Below, piece by piece: positions 1 through 8,918 of a DNA stretch of 64,000 nucleotides. The stretch lies in contig NZ_VKKZ01000026.1 in assembly GCF_008271745.1 (NCBI RefSeq), positions 124,001-188,000 on the forward strand, in the 5' to 3' direction. The stretch's first letter is position 1, and each line of letters opens with the position of its first letter. A program made the position numbers and the translations under genes. Under the pieces are notes generated by a model. That model saw only the letters and a program-made list of their open reading frames with translations, was not told where the DNA came from and did not search any database. The DNA comes from Rufibacter glacialis (GTDB lineage Bacteria; Bacteroidota; Bacteroidia; Cytophagales; Hymenobacteraceae).

Positions 1-87
1 TCAATCAAAAAACAACTCCAAAAAAAGACATAGTTTACCAAAACCAGCCCCTAAACATACCACACGCTCTAACCAAACGAACAAACC

Positions 88-1350
88 ATGAATACAACTA
101 CCCGCCTCAAGTTATCTGCCATGATGTTCCTGGAGTTCTTCATCTGGGGTGCCTGGTTTGTGACGCTGGGAACGTACCTGTTCTCCAATTTAAAGACCTC
201 GGCCACCCAGGTGGGCGTGGCATTCCTGACCCAGTCCATTGGCGCTATTGTAGCCCCGTTCTTCATTGGGCTCATCGCGGATAAGTTTTTTCCGGCGCAG
301 CGTATTCTGGGTATTCTGCACCTGTTAGGAGCGGCCTTGCTTTGGCTGGCCTCTGAGGTCAGGGACTTTGATACCTTTTACCCCTACATTCTGGTGTACA
401 TGATCCTGTACATGCCCACGCTGGCCCTGGTGAATTCCATCTCCTTTAGGCAGATGAAAAACCCCAGCACTGAGTTTCCTAAGATCAGGGTGCTGGGCAC
501 CTTGGGTTGGGTGGTGGCGGGGCTCACCATTGGCTGGCTCAACTGGGAGCAAACCGGACAACTGGGGCTTACTTTCAAAATGGCCGCCGTGGCCTCGGCT
601 ATGCTGGGACTGTTCAGCTTTGCGCTGCCGTCTACGCCGCCGGTGAAAAGAGGCGAGAAAACCTCGGTGCGCGACTTGCTGGGGCTTGATGCCATCGGGA
701 TCCTGAAAAACAAATCCTACCTGCTGTTCTTCCTTTCGTCGGTGGCCATCTGCGTGCCGCTGGCGTTCTACTACGGGTTCACCAACCCATTCCTTAACAG
801 CGTGGGCATGGAGTCGGCGGCCGGGAAACAGTCATTGGGGCAGATCTCTGAGTTGCTGTTCATGCTTTTGATGCCCATGTTCTTTATGCGGCTGGGCGTA
901 AAGAAGATGCTGGCCATTGGCATGCTGGCCTGGGTGGTGCGTTACGTGTTCTTCGCCTTCAGCGATGCCGATGCCAATTACTGGATGCTCATTGGCGGCA
1001 TTGTGCTGCACGGCATCTGCTATGACTTCTTCTTCGTGACCGGACAGATCTATACCGATAACCTGGCGGGCGAGAAGTTCAAGAGCTCGGCGCAGGGCAT
1101 GATCACGCTGGCAACCTACGGGGTGGGCATGCTCATTGGCTCCTTGCTTTCTGGGGTGGTGGTAGACAAGTACCAGACCGGCCCGGAAACCCATGACTGG
1201 CAAACCATCTGGCTGATTCCGGCGGCCATTGCGGCAGCAGTGCTGCTGCTGTTCCTGCTCTTGTTCAAAGACCGGAACACCCAGCAGCCCGCCACGGCTG
1301 CCTTCGCCCCGGAAACCGACAAAGCCCCCGCCGTTACCAGTTTACCCTAA
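88..1350 (+). CDS. MFS nucleoside permease (NupG/NHS-type)
   Basis: A 420-residue, strongly hydrophobic protein with about twelve membrane segments. The opening (KLSAMMFLEFFIWGAWFVTLG) and the FPKIRVLGTLGWVVAG segment are typical of the nucleoside:proton symporter family of the major facilitator superfamily, as found in NupG/XapB relatives of Bacteroidota. It would import a nucleoside or a related sugar-like compound across the inner membrane. It is the first gene of a probable three-gene operon: 18 bases separate it from the next start, and both following genes are exported TIM-barrel isomerase-like proteins. That neighbourhood suggests the substrate may be a sugar derivative rather than a true nucleoside, which is inference. 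The C-terminal ~20 residues are a non-membrane, Ala/Pro-rich tail. Confidence 0.85.
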   Translation: MNTTTRLKLSAMMFLEFFIWGAWFVTLGTYLFSNLKTSATQVGVAFLTQSIGAIVAPFFIGLIADKFFPAQRILGILHLLGAALLWLASEVRDFDTFYPYILVYMILYMPTLALVNSISFRQMKNPSTEFPKIRVLGTLGWVVAGLTIGWLNWEQTGQLGLTFKMAAVASAMLGLFSFALPSTPPVKRGEKTSVRDLLGLDAIGILKNKSYLLFFLSSVAICVPLAFYYGFTNPFLNSVGMESAAGKQSLGQISELLFMLLMPMFFMRLGVKKMLAIGMLAWVVRYVFFAFSDADANYWMLIGGIVLHGICYDFFFVTGQIYTDNLAGEKFKSSAQGMITLATYGVGMLIGSLLSGVVVDKYQTGPETHDWQTIWLIPAAIAAAVLLLFLLLFKDRNTQQPATAAFAPETDKAPAVTSLP

Positions 1351-1368
1351 CCGCCAACAGGAACCCGT

Positions 1369-2256
1369 ATGTCAGACAAGAACAGAAGAACAGCCATCAA
1401 AGGGATTTTAGCCACTACGGCCGCCATTACGGCCACCGGTTCTTTGGCCAGCCTGGCAGCCACTGTACCCCAGCCAGAAGCCATGGCTCCCTTGAAAGGA
1501 AACCTGAACCACGCGGTGTGCCGGTGGTGTTTCCCAGACCTGAACGTGGAGCAACTCTGCGCCGCTGCCAAAGAAATGGGCCTGAAAGGCATTGACCTGG
1601 TGGGCCCCAAAGACTGGCCTACCCTTAAGAAATACGGGCTGGTGTCTTCTATGTGCAATGGCGCAGAGATCAGCCTCACCGAAGGCTGGAACAACCCCAA
1701 GCACCACGCCACGCTCCTGAAAAATTACACAGACATGATTCCGCAGGTGGCCAAGGCGGGCTATACCAACCTGATCTGCTTTAGCGGCAACCGAAACGGG
1801 CTTGATGATGAAACCGGCCTGAAAAACTGCGTAGCCGGCCTGAAACAACTGCTGCCCCTGGCCCAAAAGCACAAGGTGGTGCTGGTGATGGAACTCCTGA
1901 ACAGCAAGGTGAACCACAAAGACTACCAATGCGACCGCACCGCCTGGGGCGTGGAACTGGCCAAACGACTGGGCTCAGAGAACTTCAAGCTGCTCTATGA
2001 CATCTACCACATGCAGGTAGACGAAGGCAACGTGATCCAGACCATCAGAGACAACCACTCCTACATTGCCCATTACCATACCGCCGGGGTACCGGGCCGG
2101 CATGAGATTGATGATACGCAGGAGCTGAATTATCCGGCTATTATGCGCGCCATCAAGGCCACCGGTTTCAAAGGCTTTGTGGCCCAGGAGTTCATTCCCA
2201 CGGCTAAAGACAAACTTGCTTCCCTTAAAAAAGCCGTTCAGATCTGCGATGTCTGA
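1369..2256 (+). CDS. Hydroxypyruvate isomerase-like TIM-barrel protein, exported
   Basis: A 295-residue protein of the xylose-isomerase-like TIM-barrel superfamily. It most resembles the hydroxypyruvate isomerase (Hyi) branch, as shown by LNHAVCRWCFPDLNVEQLC, YDIYHMQVDEGNVIQTI, HYHTAGVPGRHEIDDTQE and the closing VAQEF motif. The metal ligands of this fold (Glu in VMELLN, Asp in LYDIYH, His in AHYH, Glu in AQEF) are all visible. The N-terminus (NRRTAIKGILATTAAITATGSLASLAA) looks like a Tat-type or Sec signal, so it probably acts in the periplasm. It follows the permease by 18 bases and precedes a second TIM barrel by 48 bases. The exact substrate is unknown; such exported forms are common in Bacteroidota sugar loci. 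Confidence 0.82.
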   Translation: MSDKNRRTAIKGILATTAAITATGSLASLAATVPQPEAMAPLKGNLNHAVCRWCFPDLNVEQLCAAAKEMGLKGIDLVGPKDWPTLKKYGLVSSMCNGAEISLTEGWNNPKHHATLLKNYTDMIPQVAKAGYTNLICFSGNRNGLDDETGLKNCVAGLKQLLPLAQKHKVVLVMELLNSKVNHKDYQCDRTAWGVELAKRLGSENFKLLYDIYHMQVDEGNVIQTIRDNHSYIAHYHTAGVPGRHEIDDTQELNYPAIMRAIKATGFKGFVAQEFIPTAKDKLASLKKAVQICDV

Positions 2257-2304
2257 GGCCCCCGTTTTTGATACCATCTGCCGTCTGACTACAAACCAAC
2301 CAAC

Positions 2305-3264
2305 ATGAACAACAGAAGATCTTTCTTACAGAAGCTAGGGCTCTTATCGGCGGGGGTGGCCTTCGCGCCCGCGTTGCTTACCTCCTGTGATTCCGCTAAC
2401 CAGAAAACAGGCAGCGCCACCTCCTCTGCAGACCTAACCGCGAACAACACGGCTGTCTCCCCTGGTTCGGGCCTTCGTGACATTGGCATCCAGTTGTACA
2501 CCCTGCGGGAGCTTTTGCCCAAAGACGTGAAAGGCGTGATAGGCCAGGTGGCGCAGGCGGGTTACCAAGACGTGGAAACCTACGGCTACACGCCAGAGAA
2601 CGGCTATTGGGGCTTAGATGCCCAAGCCTTCAAAGAACTGCTGAAAGCCAACAACCTGGTGTCTACGAGTGGGCACTATGAGTTTGGGCAGTACATGAAA
2701 GACGGCAACCAAGATATTGTGAAGCGGTACATAGACGCCGGCAAGGTGGTGGGCCACCAATACCTCACCGTGCCTTACCTGGCCGAGGACCTCCGGAACA
2801 GCGCGGATGCCTACAAGAACATCGCGGAGAAAATGAACAAGGCCGCCGAGCTGTGTAAGGCCTCAGGTCTCAAGCTGGCCTACCACAACCATGATTTTGA
2901 GTTCAAGCAGTACGGCAACACCACCGGCTATGACATCCTGCTCCAGGAAACCGATCCTGCCCTGGTCAGCTTTGAGGCAGATTTGTATTGGATAGAAAGA
3001 GCCGGCCGAAAACCGCAGGAGTTGTTCCAGCAGCACAAAGGACGTTTTGTGATGTGGCACGTGAAAGACATGGATAAAACCACTCCTTCCCTCAACACCG
3101 AGATTGGAACCGGCTCCATTGATTACCCGGGTATCTTCGCCCAGGCCAAGGTTTCCGGGGTAGACCGCATCTTTGTGGAGCAGGAGAATTTCGCCGCCGG
3201 CAAAGACCCCATCCAAAGCATCAAACAAAGCCGCGACTACGTGAAAAACACCCTATTGGCGTAA
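2305..3264 (+). CDS. Sugar phosphate isomerase/epimerase-like TIM-barrel lipoprotein
   Basis: A 319-residue xylose-isomerase-like TIM-barrel protein. It has a twin-Arg-like start (NNRRSFLQKLGLLSAG) and a cysteine after LLTS at about residue 28 that could be lipidated, so it is likely exported and perhaps membrane-anchored. Family motifs include IGIQLYTLRE, AYHNHDFEF (metal-binding His and Glu), WHVKDMD (His and Asp) and IFVEQENF (the final Glu). It is the last gene of the operon with the permease and the hydroxypyruvate-isomerase-like gene, and a hairpin terminator follows at 3318-3373. It probably isomerises or epimerises a sugar or polyol derivative in the periplasm; the substrate cannot be read from sequence. 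Confidence 0.82.
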   Translation: MNNRRSFLQKLGLLSAGVAFAPALLTSCDSANQKTGSATSSADLTANNTAVSPGSGLRDIGIQLYTLRELLPKDVKGVIGQVAQAGYQDVETYGYTPENGYWGLDAQAFKELLKANNLVSTSGHYEFGQYMKDGNQDIVKRYIDAGKVVGHQYLTVPYLAEDLRNSADAYKNIAEKMNKAAELCKASGLKLAYHNHDFEFKQYGNTTGYDILLQETDPALVSFEADLYWIERAGRKPQELFQQHKGRFVMWHVKDMDKTTPSLNTEIGTGSIDYPGIFAQAKVSGVDRIFVEQENFAAGKDPIQSIKQSRDYVKNTLLA

Positions 3265-3317
3265 GGAAACAGAATCTTGAGTCCTGCACAAGGAAGGGAC
3301 CACAAAGGCATGATAAT

Positions 3318-3373
3318 AAAAGAGCCGGTTTCCACTTCAAAGCCTTGGCAGCGAAGGGGGAAACCGGCTCTTT
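3318..3373 (+). terminator. Intrinsic terminator after the TIM-barrel operon
   Basis: A perfect 15-base inverted repeat (AAAGAGCCGGTTTCC at 3318-3332 against GGAAACCGGCTCTTT at 3359-3373) closes a 26-base loop. It lies 54 bases after the stop of the last operon gene, with A- and T-rich flanks that could work in both directions. Confidence 0.7.
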
Positions 3374-3600
3374 GTGCTTCCGGTAAAAGCTACTTGTAGG
3401 CAGATGCACCAATTTGAAAATAGTTGGAAGGGTATAGCAGAAGAATCTTCTTATGGGCGAATGGTCTTGTAAGACCGCTAACTCATGGCCAGAAGAAGGC
3501 AACCTCAGGAGCAAGTCGTTTCAAGCCTCTTTTCTCCAGAACAAGCTTAAAACAGAGTTGCCTTATTTGCTGAGAAAGGGGTTCATAATCAATAGCAAAG

Positions 3601-3630
3601 GGAAGCCTCTGTTCTGAGGCCTCCTTTTTT
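3601..3630 (+). terminator. Second hairpin with T6 tail
   Basis: GGAAGCCTC pairs with GAGGCCTCC (one mismatch) around a six-base loop, followed directly by TTTTTT. It is a classic intrinsic terminator shape on the plus strand, but no gene ends immediately before it. Confidence 0.55.
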
Positions 3631-4341
3631 GGAGAGATTACTTACCTAACATCCGCCTGCTAGTGATACACACGGAGTCTAGAGACTAGTTTCATGCTCA
3701 ATACCCGGGACAGCAGGGGGAATACGTTAGTTAGAAGGCAGGGGCACTTCCACCTTGCGGAAGTCTGGGCCTTTGCTGCCCAAGACATCACGGACGGTTT
3801 GTACCTTGAACTGACGGGTAGCGTGGTACCGCTGAAGGTGCTTTTTGAGGAACTCAGCCATTTTCAGGCGAAAGATAAACCTTAATCATGCGCAAAGAAC
3901 AACACTGCTTTGCAAGAGCAAAGATCAGGTAGAAGGCAGTTAGGAACGAACGAGTAAAAACAGGTGCAACTTCACCACAACATGTGCTACTTTACCACCA
4001 AGCCTTGGGCAGGGTAATGAGATTGGCTGGATATATAATTCTAAGGTATGAAGGCTGGGCTGGCCTTGGCCTGGCCATAACAGAACGGTTCCTGCAGCAC
4101 GGTCATCATTTGCGGGCGTCATACCCTTGAATTACAGGAAGCCAAAGAAAAGTACCCGGTGCTACAAACCCTTATCTTTGTCTTGGTCAAAGAAACTTAC
4201 CGTCTGGCTTTTGGTGTTTTATTTTTGTAACTTCCTGCAAGTGCGTGGGTTTTTCGCCTCTTTTTCGGAAAGCAGGGCCAACACCCTTTCCCCGCTAAGG
4301 CTGGCCCACGTGATTGTTTAATCTTTTACTTCCTGACAAAG
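3631..4341. other. Gene-poor interval
   Basis: About 700 bases with no reading frame that resembles a protein family. Short open frames of about 60 codons at 3694-3885 and 4127-4321 have no convincing features. A TAtcTTTG sequence at 4173-4180 matches the Bacteroidota -7 consensus TAnnTTTG and could serve the gene starting at 4342, but no clear -33 element is visible. Confidence 0.4.
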
Positions 4342-5013
4342 ATGAGATGGGCATATAGTGTGAAGCATAAGACAAAGGCCGCCTTGCTGCTAGCTTTGGT
4401 GCTGGTGCTGGTATTGGCCAAGAACTTCATGGACAGCAAGAACGTGTCAAAGTTAGGGACCTCCTTCGCCTCTGTGTATGAAGACCGGTTGCTGGTGGAA
4501 AGTTATATCTACCAGCTCTCAGACCACCTGTACCAGAAGAAAATGATGGTAGATAAGAACTTCTATGCCGCCGAGGACAGTGGGTTGCCTACCCGCCTCA
4601 AAGAGAAAAACGCGGCGATCTCAGAACTGCTGGTGGCCTATGAAAAAACGCAGCTCACCGAGACCGAGGCCACCTATTTCAGCTCACTGAAACAGAACCT
4701 GCAAGAACTGAGCACCCTGGAGCAAAAGTACCTGCTGCAGCCGGGTACAGAACAGGAGCAAAGAGCCCTGGCCAAACACCGCATGGATGGCCAATACGCC
4801 CAAGCGACCAATCATCTGCATCAATTGTCGGGCATTCAGGTGGCCGAAGGAAAGCGGTTGAACGAGCAGACCAAACGCATCATTGCCGGTTCTTCTATTT
4901 TGACGCAGTTTGAACTGGTCTTGATCATCGCCATTGGCGTCATGATCCAGATGCTGGTGTTCGCCTCCAAGTCAAAACTCTCTAAATTCCCGCAGAACCC
5001 CATTCTTAACTAA
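4342..5013 (+). CDS. Membrane protein with chemoreceptor-like four-helix-bundle domain
   Basis: A 223-residue protein with one membrane helix near the N-terminus (about residues 12-25, rich in LLALVLVLVLA) and a second near the C-terminus (about 193-211, LTQFELVLIIAIGVMIQMLVF). Between them lies a Gln/Glu/Leu-rich helical region. This layout matches the periplasmic four-helix-bundle (4HB_MCP_1) ligand-sensing module of chemoreceptors and sensor kinases. Here, however, the protein stops about 12 residues after the second helix: there is no HAMP, kinase or signalling domain. It is either a stand-alone sensor that signals through a partner or a reduced relic. No operon partner is close (5233 starts 219 bases later). 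Confidence 0.65.
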   Translation: MRWAYSVKHKTKAALLLALVLVLVLAKNFMDSKNVSKLGTSFASVYEDRLLVESYIYQLSDHLYQKKMMVDKNFYAAEDSGLPTRLKEKNAAISELLVAYEKTQLTETEATYFSSLKQNLQELSTLEQKYLLQPGTEQEQRALAKHRMDGQYAQATNHLHQLSGIQVAEGKRLNEQTKRIIAGSSILTQFELVLIIAIGVMIQMLVFASKSKLSKFPQNPILN

Positions 5014-5232
5014 GACCTGCCTCTGGAGGCGGAGCAAGAGGTTTTGCCCTTTTCCAGGAAGCTGAAATATTGGTTTCTGAGTGAAAACAGCCTGTTTTAG
5101 GAAAAGCAGGTATTTACCAGGCCCATCTGAACCTGGTAGATAAGTGAGGCTGGATGTTTTTTTGTGTATCTTGTGGAGCAATAGCGGGCACTTTACCCCC
5201 AGCCTTGCTGTTTGGTCTTTTTAAAATCAGTT

Positions 5233-5661
5233 ATGAAAAATATACTTCCGGTGGTTCTAGCCGCCTCTGTGCTCAGCCTGGCAGGTTGCTCCAAAAGCAA
5301 AGACAATACCCCAGCGCAGACGAACAATTCCCAGGACGTTACTTTCCCGGCGGCTCAAAACCAGCCTGCGGCCACCGGGCAGGCAATGCCAGCCGCCCAG
5401 GGAGGCGCCACTGCCGGCCTTAATCCGGCCCACGGCCAACCCGGTCACCGGTGCGATATTCAGGTGGGAGCCCCATTAAACTCGGCCCCAGCTACAGCAC
5501 CCTCTACGACCGTTACCCCAAGTGCTGCTCCTTCTGCCTTGCCACCGGCCCCGGTGCTTCCGTCTGCGCCGCCCATTTCAACGGCTAAAGGTTTGAACCC
5601 GCCGCACGGCCAGCCTGGTCATGATTGCGGCATTGCCGTGGGTGCTCCTTTGAAGAACTAG
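5233..5661 (+). CDS. Small lipoprotein with two HGQPGHxC repeats
   Basis: About 142 residues from the ATG at 5233, chosen because it gives a clean lipoprotein signal (MKNILPVVLAASVLSLAGCS, lipidated Cys in LAGC). A TTG seven codons upstream is in frame but adds nothing. The mature part is a low-complexity Ala/Pro/Gln linker carrying two copies of a roughly 21-residue unit. Each runs GLNP, A or P, HGQPGH, then C, I and VGAPL. One lies mid-protein and the other ends the protein. The fixed His, His and Cys of each unit could bind metal, which is inference. I recall similar motifs in uncharacterised Bacteroidota lipoproteins but know no function. A strong hairpin follows at 5675-5729. Confidence 0.7.
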   Translation: MKNILPVVLAASVLSLAGCSKSKDNTPAQTNNSQDVTFPAAQNQPAATGQAMPAAQGGATAGLNPAHGQPGHRCDIQVGAPLNSAPATAPSTTVTPSAAPSALPPAPVLPSAPPISTAKGLNPPHGQPGHDCGIAVGAPLKN

Positions 5662-5674
5662 CCACCTTACCCAT

Positions 5675-5729
5675 AACAGACATAGCCTCTGCTAAACTAC
5701 TTGTGAGTTTGGCTGAGGCTATGTCTGTT
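5675..5729 (+). terminator. Long-stem terminator after the small lipoprotein gene
   Basis: AACAGACATAGCCTC (5675-5689) is perfectly complementary to GAGGCTATGTCTGTT (5715-5729). The stem can be extended inward with GCTAAAC/GTTTGGC. It starts 13 bases after the lipoprotein stop and lies between convergent genes. Confidence 0.75.
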
Positions 5730-5786
5730 TAAGGCTGACTGAAATCACACCGGAAGAGAGGCTATCCTGTGCTCTTCCCTTTTCGG

Positions 5787-7109
5787 TTATTGCCTCTTTT
5801 TCTTCTTGCCAGCCTTGTTGACGGCCTTGGCGTACCGGGCAATCAAGGGCATGGTGCTGTCTGTATCAAAGACCGAGTTCAGGCCCTGTTCTTCCTGGGG
5901 CGGGTCGGCGGTGAGGGCATCGCCGGTTTTCCAGAAATGGCGGTCTGGGTGCGGGCGGGCGGTACCGCTGAAGCCCCAGAAATTGGCCCCGGCCAGGGCG
6001 TCTTTTGCTTTCGCGCTGGCCAACACCCGTTCAAACACGTGCCGGTAATACGTGTCACGGGCGGTGGTGGGGTCAGAGAGGGTGAATTGGTGGTGGTCCC
6101 GCGGCAGGCCGAACTCTTCCATCACAATGGGTTTCTGCTGTTCCCGCGCAAAGGCGATATGGCGGTCCATGTACTGGTTCGTTTTCACGATCGCGGAGTC
6201 CAGGGTGCCGAGAATGTTCTTGCTGTCCAGCCAGCCCCAGTTCTTGGGCCAGATGTGCATGGTGAAGTAATCAATGTTGGGGTCGGTGTGTACTTGCCGG
6301 AACACGTCCATAGAAGCCTCAGACCCGTGCGAACCCTCAGAGCCGGTAGACACTAGATGGTTTTTATCCAGGGACTTGATCAGGGCGGCAGTGCTTTTGA
6401 TCCAGCGGTCATAGGCCAGTACATTAGCCATGGAAAAAGCCCGAGGCTCATTGGCAATCTGCCACCCCATAATGGTAGGGTCCTGGGTGTACTTCTGGTT
6501 CGTCAACTGGTTTGTGCGGCTTACCAGGAATCTCACATGATCGGCGAACTGTTGCTTACACGGGTCGCACTGGTGGAACTGGCCAACATAGCGCATGAAG
6601 CCCGCCCAGTCGTTGTTGTTGGCCAAGGCATAGGGGATAGGGCCGTAGCCATTCCAGTTGAGGTATTGCCCGTAGCCGCCAGACCATTCCCAGGAGTTGT
6701 TCAGGTACAAGACCGCCTTCATGTCACGCTTGGCCATCTCAGCCAACAGGAAATCCAAGCCGGCCAGCAACGTGTCATTATAAACACCCGGCGCCATCTG
6801 CAACCCCGGCGACACGCGGTATGGCTCGTTGTCCGGACCCTCGGCCCCGGCCAGAATTCGCAGGTTAGTGATCCCTTTTTTCTTGAGCAAATCCAGTTCA
6901 TGAAGCAAGCGTTTGCGGTCGCCGCCCTGGCCGGTAGAACCCAGCAGGCCGCCGTACCAGTAATTGGTGCCCACGTAATAGTAAGGCTTGCCGTCCAGGG
7001 TGAACAGATGGCCATCAGTCTTTACAAAAGAGGTTTGCTGGGCCTGCACCTGCGCCAGGAATGCCCAAAGCAGGGCCAGAAGGAGGTAGATTCTTTTCAT
7101 GTGTTTCAT
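5787..7109 (-). CDS. GH5 endo-beta-1,4-mannanase
   Basis: A 440-residue secreted glycoside hydrolase with a signal peptide (KRIYLLLALLWAFLAQVQAQ). The fold and motifs are those of GH5 mannanases (GH5_7-like): YYYVGTNYWYGG near the start, the acid/base Glu in WQIANEPRAF (about E221), MHIWPKNWGW, and the nucleophile in VMEEFGLPRD (about E332). It would cut internal beta-1,4-mannosidic bonds of mannan, glucomannan or galactomannan outside the cytoplasm. It is the last gene of the minus-strand mannan cluster, separated from the esterase gene by 266 bases that contain a palindromic repeat (7181-7270). A second Met four codons in (7100) is an alternative start. The C-terminus is a basic Lys-rich tail. 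Confidence 0.9.
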   Translation of the reverse strand: MKHMKRIYLLLALLWAFLAQVQAQQTSFVKTDGHLFTLDGKPYYYVGTNYWYGGLLGSTGQGGDRKRLLHELDLLKKKGITNLRILAGAEGPDNEPYRVSPGLQMAPGVYNDTLLAGLDFLLAEMAKRDMKAVLYLNNSWEWSGGYGQYLNWNGYGPIPYALANNNDWAGFMRYVGQFHQCDPCKQQFADHVRFLVSRTNQLTNQKYTQDPTIMGWQIANEPRAFSMANVLAYDRWIKSTAALIKSLDKNHLVSTGSEGSHGSEASMDVFRQVHTDPNIDYFTMHIWPKNWGWLDSKNILGTLDSAIVKTNQYMDRHIAFAREQQKPIVMEEFGLPRDHHQFTLSDPTTARDTYYRHVFERVLASAKAKDALAGANFWGFSGTARPHPDRHFWKTGDALTADPPQEEQGLNSVFDTDSTMPLIARYAKAVNKAGKKKKRQ

Positions 7110-7180
7110 GGGTAACTTCAGTTGAAAGGAAGAACAGGCCCTGAAGGATTAAGGCAGTTTCTCCTATGGTCGTATCATGT

Positions 7181-7270
7181 TGTCATCCTGAAAGGATCTT
7201 GTGCCCGATTGGTAAAAACGTTGTAGTAAATGGTAGTACCGTTCGCCCACAAGATCTTTTCAGGATGACA
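7181..7270. repeat. MITE-like palindromic repeat, copy 1
   Basis: A 90-bp element with inverted ends TGTCATCCTGAAA...TTTCAGGATGACA; the inner arms GGATCTTGTG and CACAAGATC also pair. It belongs to a family with copies at 10242-10330 and 17695-17783. This copy has a more diverged middle but keeps GTTCGCCCACAAGATC. No coding capacity, so it would need a transposase supplied elsewhere. Confidence 0.85.
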
Positions 7271-7375
7271 GAGGGAAAGTGACGAAGTAAAAACGGCTAA
7301 GAGTAATGGGTTAAGATGTTTTGAGGCCGTTTTGCGAAAAGCTGCCAAAAAAATAAGAAGCTGCCAACCGACAGG

Positions 7376-8785
7376 CTACAGGTTGTTTTTCCTGGGCCAG
7401 TTATCGGTTCTGAACGTGGAGGCTGGCAGACCTGCCTTGTTGTACAGGTTAGGCGTAGCAGTGTTGCTCCAGCCCATCCGGACGGCTACCGGGTTCTTCA
7501 CTTCTTTGGCGCTTACTACCAGGGTTTTGCCGTCAATCCTGGCCTGGGCGGGCACAAAACGTTGGTCTTCCCCGGCAATCTCAAAGTGGGTGAGTTCTTT
7601 GCCTTTGGCCATCAAACCCTGGTCAGCGTGATCAAAGTAGAGCCGGATCTTGTTGCCTTCCTTCTTCATCTCGCGGTAAATGGGGCCAGAGGCAGGCACC
7701 TCTTTTTGGCCGTAGGTTTTGTTCAGGGCCAAACCCGCTAAACGCTTGCCCACGTCCAGCTTGTTTCTGGGGTGGATATCGTTCACGTTGCCTATGTCAT
7801 GGAGCACGGCCATGCCGGTGTTGGGAACGCGCAGGGTTTTGAGCTGGGCTTCGGCCAGGCGGGGCCATTCCTCCGCGCCGCCGTAGGTGTAGGGCGCAAT
7901 CTGCGCAAAGTAGAAGGAGAACTCGTTTTTCCAGGCGGTGCGCCAATCCTGGATGAGGGCGGGCAGCATCTGGGCGTACACCTCCGGCGCATCGGTATTG
8001 GATTCACCCTGGTACCAGAGAGCGCCGGCCAGCCGGAAGGGGATAAGCGGCGCGATCATGGCGTTGTAGGCTTTGGCCGGCTGTACCGGACCCCACTCCA
8101 CTTCTTTGCGTTTAGCGGCTGCTTCTGCCAAAACAGGGCTAGAAGCGATGGCCTCCGAACTCAGCCACACCTCGGCGGGCGTGCCGCCCCAACTGCTGTT
8201 GATCAAACCTACGGGCACGTTCAACTTCTGGTGGATCTCCCTCCCGAAGAAGTAGCCCACCGCGCTGAAGTATTTCATGGTTTCGGGCGTGCACACTACC
8301 CACTGGCCCTGCACATCCAGCTGGGGAGCATCAGCGGTGCGGTGGCCTACCTGGAAGAAACGGATAGAAGGATAGGTGGCTTCTTTGGTGTGCTGGTCTG
8401 CGTTGTCAATGCCCATGCTGGCGCTCCATTCCATATTTGACTGACCTGAACACAGCCAGACCTCGCCCAGTAAAACATCTTCCAGCACCAGGGTATTATA
8501 GCCTTGCACGGTTACGGTGTGCGGGCCAGGAGCGGCCGAGGTCTGCAGTGTCACCGACCACTTGGCCTGGGTATTGGCTTTGGTTTTCACAGGTTGGGAG
8601 TCCCAGCTGCCGGTCACGGTGATTTCCTCGCCGGTCTTGCCCCAGCCCCAAATGGTGACCTCGGCGTTGCGTTGCAGCACCATGTGGTGGCCTATGATGG
8701 CGGGCAGCGAGACGGCTTCTGCGGAGGTAGTGGCGCCTGTGAGTAGCATGCCCAGGAGGAGTTTTCTTAAAGACGTCAGTTTCAT
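7376..8785 (-). CDS. Sialate O-acetylesterase-family (SGNH) acetylesterase
   Basis: About 469 residues from the ATG at 8785, chosen because it gives a signal peptide (KLTSLRKLLLGMLLTGATTSAEA); an upstream in-frame ATG at 8836 would put 17 polar residues in front of it. Family signatures are HHMVLQR in the N-terminal beta domain, LCSGQSNMEWS with the nucleophile Ser, INSSWGGTPAE, WYQGESN and NDIHPRNK with the Asp/His pair. This family removes O-acetyl groups from sugars. Inside a mannan cluster it most likely deacetylates acetylated glucomannan before mannanase attack rather than acting on sialic acid, which is inference from context. It lies downstream of the GH27 gene with 133 bases between. 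Confidence 0.87.
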   Translation of the reverse strand: MKLTSLRKLLLGMLLTGATTSAEAVSLPAIIGHHMVLQRNAEVTIWGWGKTGEEITVTGSWDSQPVKTKANTQAKWSVTLQTSAAPGPHTVTVQGYNTLVLEDVLLGEVWLCSGQSNMEWSASMGIDNADQHTKEATYPSIRFFQVGHRTADAPQLDVQGQWVVCTPETMKYFSAVGYFFGREIHQKLNVPVGLINSSWGGTPAEVWLSSEAIASSPVLAEAAAKRKEVEWGPVQPAKAYNAMIAPLIPFRLAGALWYQGESNTDAPEVYAQMLPALIQDWRTAWKNEFSFYFAQIAPYTYGGAEEWPRLAEAQLKTLRVPNTGMAVLHDIGNVNDIHPRNKLDVGKRLAGLALNKTYGQKEVPASGPIYREMKKEGNKIRLYFDHADQGLMAKGKELTHFEIAGEDQRFVPAQARIDGKTLVVSAKEVKNPVAVRMGWSNTATPNLYNKAGLPASTFRTDNWPRKNNL

Positions 8786-8918
8786 CTTTCTTGCATTAGT
8801 ACCTTGGTTTCTTGACAAGTATTTGGATGAGCGCATGGCGTAACCACCTGCAAAAGCTTGGGTGGTAAGGGCGTTTTAAGCCTGGTTTGAGGAAAACAGG
8901 CCTCAAACAGGGGATTGC

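Noticed and set aside
3694-3885. 63-codon frame in the gap before the four-helix-bundle gene
   Set aside because: No features, no start signal and no neighbour relation; probably chance.
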